Assembly: GCA_030152275.1 (NCBI GenBank) | Contig: JASLHF010000082.1 | Location: 1-17,838 of the forward strand | Reading direction: 5' to 3' | DNA length: 17,838 bases | Source: Acinetobacter sp. | GTDB lineage: Bacteria; Pseudomonadota; Gammaproteobacteria; Pseudomonadales; Moraxellaceae | Shown here: positions 1 to 6,410 of the stretch, one piece after another | How positions within the stretch are numbered: position 1 is the first letter of the stretch | How the letters are laid out: each line of letters begins with the position of its first letter | The notes under the pieces: model-generated | What the model saw: only the letters and a program-made list of their open reading frames with translations | Databases searched by the model: none | Told to the model about the DNA's origin: nothing | Position numbers and translations under genes: made by a program

Positions 1-75
1 AAATTGAATGTGCAGCGCACGTTTTTGTGGGCTTAAGCCTAATTTTTCTAATACAGCAAAAATATTGCTGAGCAT
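1..75 (-). CDS. vgrG: VgrG, type VI secretion spike protein (N-terminal fragment)
   Basis: Reading the minus strand from an ATG at 75, 25 codons stay open to the window edge. The peptide includes LGLSPQKRALHIQF, which I recognise as the start of Acinetobacter VgrG proteins (N-terminal segment before the gp27-like beta domain). VgrG trimers form the puncturing tip of the type VI secretion needle and carry effectors. The gene is complete at its 5' end and cut by the window, so nothing can be said about a C-terminal extension or a downstream effector. No clear Shine-Dalgarno precedes the ATG. A TATAAT hexamer on the minus strand (101-106) could be its -10, but no good -35 sits 16-18 bases upstream. 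The identification rests on 25 residues from memory, so it is moderate. Confidence 0.6.
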   Translation of the reverse strand, partial: MLSNIFAVLEKLGLSPQKRALHIQF

Positions 76-216
76 AATTATTATCTAAAATTGAAAAATG
101 ATTATATTTTTAATTGGCCAGTATTTAAGCAAAAACTGCCCTTTTTTCCAAGTTTTAAATTGTTTTATTTATGAAATTTCATCTTAAACATAAATATTGC
201 TGATGAGTCTAAGTGT

Positions 217-236
217 TTGCATAAAGCTTTATGCAA
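217..236. repeat. Perfect 20-bp palindrome between the Sel1 gene and vgrG
   Basis: TTGCATAAAGCTTTATGCAA equals its own reverse complement over all 20 bases, centred between 226 and 227. It lies 142 bp upstream of the vgrG start and about 80 bp beyond the Sel1-gene terminator. It is not followed by a T-run and has no loop, so it is not a typical terminator. A dimeric regulator site is the simplest reading. The rest of the 76-322 gap is AT-rich and holds no credible gene. Confidence 0.5.
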
Positions 237-322
237 TTGTTTAAGTCATGGACCACATTGCATCAACCGCCCGAGTACACCTCAATAACCGCCAGCAAAA
301 AAATGCAAAACAGATAAAAAAC

Positions 323-345
323 GGAGCCTGAGGCTCCTTTTTTTT
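323..345 (-). terminator. Rho-independent terminator of the Sel1-repeat gene
   Basis: GGAGCC (323-328), loop TGA, GGCTCC (332-337). Read on the minus strand the stem is followed by six T residues (317-322 are A or lie in an A-run), and on the plus strand by eight T residues, so it can work both ways. It starts within bases of the Sel1-gene stop codon and separates that gene from vgrG. Confidence 0.85.
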
Positions 346-2164
346 AGAACGCTGTTTCCTGATTTAAATAATCCTCAATATTCTGCAGCTGCTCTTTACA
401 TCCATCATGGCCCATCAAACGGCCTTGACGCAGCCAGCGCTGCGCCTGCTGTAAATCGCGCGCTGTGCCTTGCCCATACACATAGATTTTACCCAAATGG
501 CTGCAGGCCTCTGCATGACCTTGCGCTGCCGCCTGCTGATAATAGGCCAGCGCCACACTGCGCCCCTCATCATCCTGCGCCGACTGTTCATACAGTTCAC
601 CCAAACTGTTTTGCGCTTCTGTATTTCCCTGCTGTGCCGATTTTTTTAAATAATGCAGCGCCATCGCTTTATACTGCGGCAGCTCCTGCTGCAGATACTC
701 GCGACCCAGCACAGCCTGCGCCCCAGCATGTCCTGCATCCGCCGTCTGTTTTAAATAGTTTTGCGCCTGAGCATGATCTTCAAACCCGCTAAAAATTTGT
801 CCTGCGTAAATTTGATACAGCATCCATAATGCGCTGTCGCTGCCTTGCGCCGCTGCGCGCTGAAAGGCTTCAATGGCTTTACTGCGTTCAGGTAGCGGAT
901 ATTCAGGCAAGCTGTAGAATAGGCCAATAGCATAATCCTGATCAGCAGCCGTACAAACCTTAAAATGCCAGCCCTGCTGCGCAGCCTGATGGATCAGCGC
1001 ATGGGCCTGCTGCAAATCGGCATTGACACCGCTGCCTGTGAGATAACACAGCCCCAGCCCCATCTGGCTGATAAAACTGTCGCGGCAATCTTGGGCAACA
1101 CGATAAAGCTCAAAAGCTTTATTAGGATCTGGATTAACCAAATGTTGTTCAAAATAGAGCGCTGCAATAGCACACAGCGCTTCAGGGGATTTCTCCTGCG
1201 CCGCTTCTGACCAATAGCGAAAAGCCAGCGTTTCATTTTTAGGAACATGCCAGCCATGAAAATAAGCCTGACCCAGCAGCGCTTTTGACGGCAAATGCTG
1301 CGCTTTAGACTGCTGAAGCAAATCATGCAGCACCCGCTGGCGCTGATCATGATCACACAGCCCCATCAATACAGCGCGCTGGTATTCAGGCAGCAAATGC
1401 TGGTCGCCCAATGCAATGCAGGCTTTTAAATAGTTCAAAGCGCGCTGCTGATGCGGCTGCACAAACTGTCCAAAGCGGTAAAACTCATACAGCTGGCGAA
1501 TCGCCGGCAAATAGTTTTGCTCTGCCGCCTTAAATAAGGCTTGCATGCCGTCTGCTATCTTTGGCGGGACAGCGTCAAACAGCAGCTGCTGCGCTAACTG
1601 ATATTGTGAGCCGGCATGGCCATTTTCCGCATGGCGTTTCAGCATTTCATCATGCTGCTGGCTGGCCAAACCATCCTCTGCATGCGCCAGCGCATTAAGC
1701 CTGTACTGTGCTTCAACATGGCCCAAAGCCGCGGCATGGCGGTGCCAATACAGCGCTTTTTCTGCCTGAGCGGCGTCATTATTCATCTGCTCGGCCATCA
1801 AACCCAGCTGATAAGCGGCTTCATCACTGCCCAGCCGGAACGCTTTTTCCAGCAAGGCCACCGCATTATCTTGATTTTTAGCGCGCCCCTGCCCGTGCAG
1901 CTGCATCAGCCCCATTTGCGTATAGGCCTGAGGCCAATCTTGCTGCGTCGCCAAATCAGTGTACATCTGATAAGCGCGCTCATAATTCTGCTGTCCGCCA
2001 TCCGCCACTAAGCGGCCGGCATAGTTCAGCTGCGCTTCAATCTGCTCCAGCCATAAATCATGCTGCGCTGCATTTGCCTGATCGCGCTTGACCGGATCCG
2101 GACGTTTCCACATCCAGAACGCCAATGCGCCTATCCCCAAAATTAAAATCAATAGAAACCACAT
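344..2164 (-). CDS. Membrane-anchored Sel1-repeat protein
   Basis: This protein has 606 residues. Residues 2-18 form one hydrophobic helix followed by KRPDP, so it is probably a single-pass inner-membrane protein. The remainder is built from Sel1-like (TPR-like, about 36-residue) repeats from about 79 to 590. They are clearest at 79-114, 115-150, 481-515, 516-551 and 553-588, with signatures such as AxxxLGxxYxxGxG and AxxWxxxAAxxGHxxA. Such solenoids act as protein-protein scaffolds; no catalytic motif is visible. The start is supported by a GGGGCGG stretch just upstream (2168-2174). The tcdA terminator lies only about 60 bp upstream, so the gene needs its own promoter; a weak TGGACT-17-TAAAAA pair is all I see there. 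Adjacency to vgrG suggests, but does not prove, a type VI secretion link. The gene lies upstream of vgrG with a terminator between, so they are probably separate transcripts. Exact function unknown. Confidence 0.88.
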   Translation of the reverse strand: MWFLLILILGIGALAFWMWKRPDPVKRDQANAAQHDLWLEQIEAQLNYAGRLVADGGQQNYERAYQMYTDLATQQDWPQAYTQMGLMQLHGQGRAKNQDNAVALLEKAFRLGSDEAAYQLGLMAEQMNNDAAQAEKALYWHRHAAALGHVEAQYRLNALAHAEDGLASQQHDEMLKRHAENGHAGSQYQLAQQLLFDAVPPKIADGMQALFKAAEQNYLPAIRQLYEFYRFGQFVQPHQQRALNYLKACIALGDQHLLPEYQRAVLMGLCDHDQRQRVLHDLLQQSKAQHLPSKALLGQAYFHGWHVPKNETLAFRYWSEAAQEKSPEALCAIAALYFEQHLVNPDPNKAFELYRVAQDCRDSFISQMGLGLCYLTGSGVNADLQQAHALIHQAAQQGWHFKVCTAADQDYAIGLFYSLPEYPLPERSKAIEAFQRAAAQGSDSALWMLYQIYAGQIFSGFEDHAQAQNYLKQTADAGHAGAQAVLGREYLQQELPQYKAMALHYLKKSAQQGNTEAQNSLGELYEQSAQDDEGRSVALAYYQQAAAQGHAEACSHLGKIYVYGQGTARDLQQAQRWLRQGRLMGHDGCKEQLQNIEDYLNQETAF

Positions 2165-2223
2165 AGCCGCCCCATACGGTTAATTTTTATTTTTTAAACT
2201 GTTCTTTATTCTAAGTCCAGCCA

Positions 2224-2252
2224 TAAAAAAAAGCACCGTTCTTGGCGCTTTT
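2224..2252 (-). terminator. Terminator of tcdA
   Basis: On the minus strand, AGCGCC, loop AAGAAC, GGTGCT (one G-T pair), extended by A-T pairs and followed by eight T residues. It sits 25 bp past the tcdA stop codon. Confidence 0.8.
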
Positions 2253-2276
2253 GTTTGCTTGAAAATAGCGTAAGCT

Positions 2277-3047
2277 TCATTTTTTCATGCGCTGCGCATC
2301 CAGTTTCTTCAGCACCTCTGCAGCAGCTGTCATGGCAAAGCTTGATGTCACGACCACTGCCGAACCATAGCCGCCGCAACGCAGGCCTGCACTGGAGCAA
2401 ACCTCTACACTGGAAAACGGGTTATCAATAGAATACACGCAGGTAATGCCGAATTTTTCTTTTGACTTTTTACAAATACCTTTGCCGCGCAGCTGTGTGC
2501 GCAATTTCGCCAGCATTGGATCTTGTTCGGTTTTCGACAAATCCGCCACCCGGATTTTCAGCGGATCCAGCTTGCCGCCGGCGCCGCCCGAAACAATCAA
2601 CGGAATTTTATTAAAACGGCAATGCAGCATCAGCGCCAGCTTGGCTTTGACATCATCAATGCAGTCTAAAATAATGTCCGGCCCGCCGGCCAAAATTTCT
2701 TGGACATTTTCTGGAGTAAGATAATCATCAATCAAATTGATTTTAATCCGCGGATTAATGTCGCGGCAGCGTGACGCCATGACTTCAATTTTTTCATGGC
2801 CTAAGGTGCTGCTCATCGCCGGCAACTGCCGGTTAATATTGGAAGCAGCCACCACATCCATGTCAACCAAGGTCAGTTCGCCAACCCCCGTGCGCGCCAA
2901 CGCTTCGACCGCCCACGAGCCGACACCGCCAATACCGATCACCATGACATGGCTGTGCGCATAGGCGTTAAAGCTGTCTTCTCCATAAATTTTGGCTGCG
3001 CCGGCAAAACGGCGTTCATATTCATCATCTTGGCATAAATCAGTCAT
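2277..3047 (-). CDS. tcdA: tRNA threonylcarbamoyladenosine dehydratase TcdA (CsdL)
   Basis: This E1-like protein has 256 residues (E. coli TcdA is about 268). TcdA uses ATP to cyclise t6A at position 37 of ANN-decoding tRNAs into ct6A, in the cytoplasm. Visible features: the nucleotide-binding glycine loop GIGGVGSW (38-45); D62 in LVDMD, which contacts the ATP ribose in this fold; NINRQ (70-74), a hallmark of MoeB/ThiF/E1 proteins; and the TcdA-typical SGGAGG segment with a following Asp. The C-terminal part carries several cysteines (CVYS, EVCSSAGLRCGG). The ubiquitin-like-partner features of ThiF/MoeB are not obvious, and closeness to E. coli TcdA over the full length favours this call. It is transcribed alone: the orn terminator lies upstream and its own terminator downstream. 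The Shine-Dalgarno is weak (GAAGA directly before the ATG). Confidence 0.93.
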   Translation of the reverse strand: MTDLCQDDEYERRFAGAAKIYGEDSFNAYAHSHVMVIGIGGVGSWAVEALARTGVGELTLVDMDVVAASNINRQLPAMSSTLGHEKIEVMASRCRDINPRIKINLIDDYLTPENVQEILAGGPDIILDCIDDVKAKLALMLHCRFNKIPLIVSGGAGGKLDPLKIRVADLSKTEQDPMLAKLRTQLRGKGICKKSKEKFGITCVYSIDNPFSSVEVCSSAGLRCGGYGSAVVVTSSFAMTAAAEVLKKLDAQRMKK

Positions 3048-3081
3048 TCTTCAGCACAGTCGTTAACACAGGAAACGCACT

Positions 3082-3090
3082 ATTTTAGCA
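3082..3090 (-). promoter_or_regulatory. Extended -10 promoter element of tcdA
   Basis: On the minus strand TGCTAAAAT (TG-N plus TAAAAT) ends about 35 bp before the tcdA ATG, giving a leader of about 28 nt. No good -35 is present, as is usual for extended -10 promoters. It lies downstream of the orn terminator, so it explains how tcdA is expressed. Confidence 0.45.
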
Positions 3091-3134
3091 AATTCAGCGC
3101 TGAAATGGATTGCCCGCGCAGCCAGTTTGCCTAA

Positions 3135-3166
3135 ACAAAAAAAAGAGGCGGTTTGGCCTCTTTTTT
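3135..3166 (-). terminator. Terminator of orn
   Basis: GAGGC (3145-3149), six-base loop, GCCTC (3156-3160), flanked by A-runs on the left and T-runs on the right, so the stem extends by six A-T pairs and can terminate in both directions. It lies between orn and tcdA, about 75 bp after the orn stop. Confidence 0.82.
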
Positions 3167-3241
3167 CAGCGGTAATCCTCGGCATACTCACCGAGTTTAG
3201 CTGCTCTAAATTTCCTGTCCTGCAGACAGCGAAACCGAGAA

Positions 3242-3799
3242 TCAGTCTTTATTCATAATAAAGAAATATTCACGGTAATATTTCAGTTCTGCAATGGAAT
3301 CGCGAATATCGTCCATCGCTAAATGTGAGGCATTCTTTTTCAAGCCTCCCATAATTTCAGGACGCCAGCGTTTCGCCAATTCTTTCACTGATGAAACGTC
3401 AAGATTGCGGTAATGGAAATACTGTTCCATTTCCGGCATTAAACGATGCAGGAAGCGGCGGTCTTGGCAGATTGAATTGCCACACATTGGGGATGATTTC
3501 GGATTCACCCATTTTTTCAAAAATTCCAGCGTCTGCTGTTCTGCATCCTGCGCAGTCAGTTTGCTGCGGCGCACGCGCTCAATTAAGCCAGATTGGCCAT
3601 GCTGGCGGGTATTCCATTCATCCATGGCATTCAGCACGCGGTCAGACTGATGCACCGCCAGTACAGGACCTTCCGCCAAAATATTCAGGTTATCGTCCGT
3701 TACAATTGTTGCCACTTCAATAATCTGATCATTGTCGGTGTCTAGACCTGTCATTTCCAAGTCAATCCAAATCAGGCGGGTGTCCGGTGTGCTGCTCAT
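3242..3799 (-). CDS. orn: Oligoribonuclease Orn (DEDDh 3'-5' exonuclease)
   Basis: This 185-residue protein matches the usual length (E. coli 181). Orn degrades 2-5 nt RNA fragments to mononucleotides and hydrolyses pGpG, the product of c-di-GMP breakdown; it is often essential in gammaproteobacteria. All five DEDDh residues are visible: D13 and E15 in IDLEMTGLD, D113 in the CQDRRFL segment, H159 and D164 in HLAMDDIRDS. These fall one residue later than in E. coli Orn (12, 14, 112, 158, 163), as expected for the extra N-terminal residue. It is divergent from rsgA, the same arrangement as in E. coli. The Shine-Dalgarno is weak. The c-di-GMP enzyme at 12227-14293 would supply one of its substrates if its EAL domain is active. 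Confidence 0.97.
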   Translation of the reverse strand: MSSTPDTRLIWIDLEMTGLDTDNDQIIEVATIVTDDNLNILAEGPVLAVHQSDRVLNAMDEWNTRQHGQSGLIERVRRSKLTAQDAEQQTLEFLKKWVNPKSSPMCGNSICQDRRFLHRLMPEMEQYFHYRNLDVSSVKELAKRWRPEIMGGLKKNASHLAMDDIRDSIAELKYYREYFFIMNKD

Positions 3800-3832
3800 A
3801 AATGTGCAATCTTATTAGGCTGTAAAACAGCT

Positions 3833-3841
3833 ATAGTAGCA
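3833..3841 (-). promoter_or_regulatory. Extended -10 promoter element of orn
   Basis: Minus-strand TGCTACTAT (TGC plus TACTAT) lies about 34 bp before the orn start, with a predicted leader of about 28 nt. No convincing -35 is seen. Confidence 0.42.
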
Positions 3842-3879
3842 AATTTCTGAGCGCTGCGCTGTAAATAGACCCCGCTTCA

Positions 3880-3888
3880 TGCTATTTT
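3880..3888 (+). promoter_or_regulatory. Extended -10 promoter element of rsgA
   Basis: TGCTATTTT (TGC plus TATTTT) with a poor -35 (TGTAAA) 17 bases upstream. The leader would be about 28 nt and contains the AGGA Shine-Dalgarno at 3914-3917. It mirrors the orn element on the other strand about 45 bp away. Confidence 0.38.
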
Positions 3889-3922
3889 TGCCTTCTGGAT
3901 TTTACGGTTTTTTAGGATATGA

Positions 3923-4981
3923 ATGGCTTTAATTCGTAAGCGCCGCCTCACAGAACAGCAGCAGCGCCGCATTCAAAAACAGCACAAGTCGCGTCAGGAA
4001 GAAATTGACACATCCAATGATCTTGAAGGCTTGGTGGTGCAGCATTACGGGCGTCAGCTGGAAGTCCAAGCCCTGACTGTTCCTGATGTACATCCTGAAA
4101 AACCGGCCTTGGCTGCCGGTGAACCCGAGCCGTTTTGGAAACCCATCGAATTCGGCAGCGTTTGGCGCTGCCACACCCGCACCAATTTGGAAGCGCTGGT
4201 GACCGGTGACCGGGTTAAATGGCAGGCCGACCCCAATACAGGCTTAGGCATTATTACTGCGATTCATCCGCGCCAATCTCTGCTGACCCGCCCCGACCGC
4301 TACCACAAAGTGAAGCCGGTGGCTGCCAATGTCAGCCTGATTGTGATTGTCTTCGCTTCTTTTCCTGAAGTTGCGCCCAGCCTGATCGACCGCTATCTGG
4401 TGGCCTGCGCCGATGCCGGTATTCCTGCGCTTTTGGTGCTGAATAAAATGGATCTCGTTAAAGACCACGATCCAATTTTAGATATTGTGCAAGACTATAA
4501 AAACTTGGGCTATGAAGTGCTGCAAACCCAGTCCAACGGCGACATCAGCGCACTGGCAGCCCGTTTAGCCGGTGAAACTGTAGCTTTTGTGGGACAGTCT
4601 GGAGTTGGCAAAAGCTCGCTGATTAACAGCATCGTGCCCGAAGCTGCGCAAAAAACCAATGTCATTTCAGAGAACTCTGCGCTGGGCCAGCACACCACAA
4701 CCTCGACCCGCTTAATTGGTTTTGGCGACAATGCTGCCCTGATTGACTCTCCGGGCATCCGTGAATTTGGCCTATGGCATTTAACCGCAGAAAGCGTGCA
4801 GAACGGCTTTGTGGAAATTGCCAATCTGCTTGGCCACTGCCAATTCCGCAACTGTACACATACGCATGAAAAACACTGCGCGCTGCGTGAAGCCGCCGCG
4901 CAAGGCGAAATTTTGCCGCGCCGTTTGGAAAGCTATTTGCGCTTAATTGGCGAAATTGCAGAAGCGCAGCAAAAAAATTAG
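3923..4981 (+). CDS. rsgA: Ribosome small-subunit biogenesis GTPase RsgA (YjeQ)
   Basis: A 352-residue circularly permuted GTPase that checks late 30S maturation and releases RbfA. Domain order: basic N-terminal tail (1-30); OB fold (about 35-125); GTPase with motifs in permuted order, G4 NKMD (174-177), then G1 GQSGVGKSS (224-232), then G3 DSPG (275-278); and a C-terminal zinc knuckle with C306, C311, H313 and C319 (C-x4-C-x-H-x5-C, the RsgA pattern). AGGA at 3914-3917 places the start at 3923. An overlapping out-of-frame ATG at 3919 opens only a six-codon reading frame and is probably irrelevant unless it tunes initiation. It is divergent from orn with a 123-bp shared promoter region. No clear terminator follows. 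Confidence 0.97.
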   Translation: MALIRKRRLTEQQQRRIQKQHKSRQEEIDTSNDLEGLVVQHYGRQLEVQALTVPDVHPEKPALAAGEPEPFWKPIEFGSVWRCHTRTNLEALVTGDRVKWQADPNTGLGIITAIHPRQSLLTRPDRYHKVKPVAANVSLIVIVFASFPEVAPSLIDRYLVACADAGIPALLVLNKMDLVKDHDPILDIVQDYKNLGYEVLQTQSNGDISALAARLAGETVAFVGQSGVGKSSLINSIVPEAAQKTNVISENSALGQHTTTSTRLIGFGDNAALIDSPGIREFGLWHLTAESVQNGFVEIANLLGHCQFRNCTHTHEKHCALREAAAQGEILPRRLESYLRLIGEIAEAQQKN

Positions 4982-5008
4982 TTTTTATTCAGCGCTAACC
5001 CTTGAAGC

Positions 5009-5042
5009 GGTGATTTTGATCACCATATTTATCAGCTATACT
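5009..5042 (+). promoter_or_regulatory. Promoter of the rhodanese-grxC-secB cluster, with an overlapping inverted repeat
   Basis: TATACT (5037-5042) is a good -10. The hexamer 17 bases upstream (TTTTGA, 5014-5019) is a poor -35, and TTGATC lies at 15-base spacing. The -35 area is covered by GGTGAT-TTTG-ATCACC (5009-5024), a perfect 6-bp inverted repeat without a T-run. It could be an operator or a weak end-of-transcript hairpin for rsgA. The predicted leader is about 27 nt. Confidence 0.4.
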
Positions 5043-5075
5043 CTTGGCAGTTTTTGAATTGTGATTAGGTGACTT

Positions 5076-5483
5076 GTGGAACGTTGGTTCGAATTTATGG
5101 GGAATCACCCCTTCTTATTTGGCACACTCGCTGTTTTAGTGGTGCTGTTCTTTCTTTTAGAAGGTCAGCGCAATGGCCGCAAAATTTCACCGCAGTCGTT
5201 GGGGATTTTGGTTAAAGCGAAAAACGCGATGCTGGTCGATTTGCGTGATGCAAAAGACTTCCGCGAAGGCCACATCAGCGGCAGCCGCAACATTCCATAC
5301 AGCCAAATTGCAAAACATGCTGAAGAGTTAAAAGCGGCTGACCGCCCGATTGTGTTCATCTGCAACTTAGGCCAAGTCGCCGGTACTGCCTTGCAGCAGG
5401 TTGGCCATGCAGATGCATACCGTTTAGACGGCGGCATCAGCAACTGGAAGGCGCAAGGCTTGCCTTTAGTTAAAGCGAAATAA
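5076..5483 (+). CDS. Membrane-anchored rhodanese-like sulfurtransferase (YibN-like)
   Basis: This 135-residue protein has a hydrophobic N-terminal helix (about 12-28) that should anchor it in the inner membrane, followed by one cytoplasmic rhodanese domain (about 35-130). Family marks: LVDLRDAKDFREGHISGSRNIP (CH2A-type motif, in part) and active-site C96 in the loop CNLGQVA, then RLDGGISNWKAQGLP at the end. Single-domain rhodaneses carry sulfane sulfur as a cysteine persulfide; the acceptor is unknown. The start is GTG, chosen because TAGGTGA (5066-5072) lies at good distance, and because the next ATG (5097) has no ribosome site and would shorten the segment before the membrane helix. It heads a cluster with grxC 18 bp downstream and secB beyond, the same order as E. 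coli yibN-grxC-secB, which strongly supports the YibN assignment. Confidence 0.9.
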   Translation: MERWFEFMGNHPFLFGTLAVLVVLFFLLEGQRNGRKISPQSLGILVKAKNAMLVDLRDAKDFREGHISGSRNIPYSQIAKHAEELKAADRPIVFICNLGQVAGTALQQVGHADAYRLDGGISNWKAQGLPLVKAK

Positions 5484-5501
5484 GGTTTGAGGAGAATTTA
5501 A

Positions 5502-5756
5502 ATGGCTGAAGTTACCGTTTATTCAACGACTGTATGCCCTTACTGCATACGCGCCAAACAGCTCCTTGAGCGCAAAGGCGTTGCTTATAAAGAAATTAAT
5601 TTATCTAATGAAGCGCCTGAAGTGCGTGTGGAATTGATGCAGCGCACCAATCACCGCACCGTGCCGCAAATTTTTATTGGCGATAAATTTATTGGCGGTT
5701 TTGATCAGCTGTACGCTTTAGAGCGCGAAGGCAAACTCGACGAATTACTGGCTTAA
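5502..5756 (+). CDS. grxC: Glutaredoxin 3
   Basis: This 84-residue glutaredoxin is the usual length for GrxC. It reduces protein disulfides and glutathione mixed disulfides in the cytoplasm using glutathione. The dithiol active site is CPYC (C12 and C15), followed by the cis-proline TVP loop (53-55) and GGFDQL (65-70), both glutathione-binding. A strong GAGGAGA ribosome site precedes the ATG. It starts 18 bp after the rhodanese and ends 47 bp before secB, so cotranscription is likely. Confidence 0.96.
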   Translation: MAEVTVYSTTVCPYCIRAKQLLERKGVAYKEINLSNEAPEVRVELMQRTNHRTVPQIFIGDKFIGGFDQLYALEREGKLDELLA

Positions 5757-5803
5757 TAGCCAGATAAACATCATATCTTCATATTAATATTAAGGATTAA
5801 AGA

Positions 5804-6262
5804 ATGAGTGAAGAACAACAAGCTCAGCCACAATTGGCTTTAGAGCGTATTTACACAAAAGATATTTCTTTTGAAGTGCCTGGGGCGCAAGTTTTCACAA
5901 AAGAATGGCAGCCAGAACTGAATATTAACTTGTCCTCTTCTGCTGAAAAAATTGATCCTACACATTTTGAAGTATCGTTAAAAGTTGTAGTTCAAGCGAA
6001 CAATGCTGGCGACACAGCTTTCATTGTAGATGTGACTCAATCTGGGATTTTCTTAATTGATTCGGTTGAAGAAGAACGTCTTCCTTACATTCTTGGCGCA
6101 TACTGCCCGAATATTCTGTTCCCGTTCCTGCGTGAAGCTGTGAATGATATGGTTACTAAAGGCAGCTTCCCGCAATTGCTGCTGACACCAATCAACTTCG
6201 ATGCTGAATTTGAAGCAAACATGCAGCGCGCTGAAGCAGCTGCAGCTGAAGGCCAAGCTTAG
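5804..6262 (+). CDS. secB: Protein-export chaperone SecB
   Basis: This 152-residue acidic protein is close to E. coli SecB (155). SecB tetramers hold unfolded preproteins in the cytoplasm and pass them to SecA. Recognisable segments are RIYTKDISFE (15-24), EWQPEL, GAYCPNILFP (98-107, the most conserved SecB block) and FPQLLLTPINFDA (122-134). The acidic C-terminal tail (EAAAAEGQA) lacks the zinc-linker-like features of SecA, as expected. AGGA lies about 8 bases before the ATG. It is the last gene of the cluster, ending 12 bp before a very strong terminator, and it converges with fabI. Confidence 0.97.
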   Translation: MSEEQQAQPQLALERIYTKDISFEVPGAQVFTKEWQPELNINLSSSAEKIDPTHFEVSLKVVVQANNAGDTAFIVDVTQSGIFLIDSVEEERLPYILGAYCPNILFPFLREAVNDMVTKGSFPQLLLTPINFDAEFEANMQRAEAAAAEGQA

Positions 6263-6274
6263 TCGCTTAACCTG

Positions 6275-6316
6275 CAGACATAAAAAAGACCGCACTTGCG
6301 GTCTTTTTTATGTCTG
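6275..6316 (+). terminator. Strong bidirectional terminator of secB
   Basis: Perfect inverted repeat with 19-bp arms (6275-6293 and 6298-6316) and an ACTT loop. The core is GACCGC/GCGGTC, flanked by six A and six T, so it works on both strands. It separates secB from the convergent fabI. Confidence 0.93.
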
Positions 6317-6319
6317 TTA

Positions 6320-6404
6320 CCTCCCCCTTTAGAAAAGGGGGAATGAGGGGGATTTAATTCAACTTAAAAATAATCCCTCCCAACCTCCCTTTAAAAAAGG
6401 GAGG
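6320..6404. repeat. Double-hairpin palindromic repeat (about 85 bp)
   Basis: Two hairpins are nested in a larger imperfect inverted repeat. Hairpin 1 is CCCCCTTT (6323-6330), AGA, AAAGGGGG (6334-6341). Hairpin 2 is CCTCCCTTT (6384-6392), AAA, AAAGGGAGG (6396-6404). The reverse complement of 6372-6404 aligns with 6320-6354 with a few mismatches and about two gaps, and about 17 AT-rich bases lie between them. It lies in the secB-fabI convergent gap and ends 6 bp before the fabI stop. It resembles the C-run/G-run intergenic repeats dispersed in several bacterial genomes. It has no coding capacity, and I found no second copy in this window. Confidence 0.75.
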
Positions 6405-6410
6405 AGCAAA

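Noticed and set aside
217..236. The 20-bp palindrome as a Xer core (CATAA...TTATG).
   Set aside because: The centre between the arms is four bases, not the six to eight expected, and the outer arms do not match dif. The palindrome itself is kept as a regulatory candidate.
248..331. A 27-codon plus-strand ORF in the vgrG upstream gap.
   Set aside because: No ribosome site, ends inside a terminator, and composition is not protein-like.
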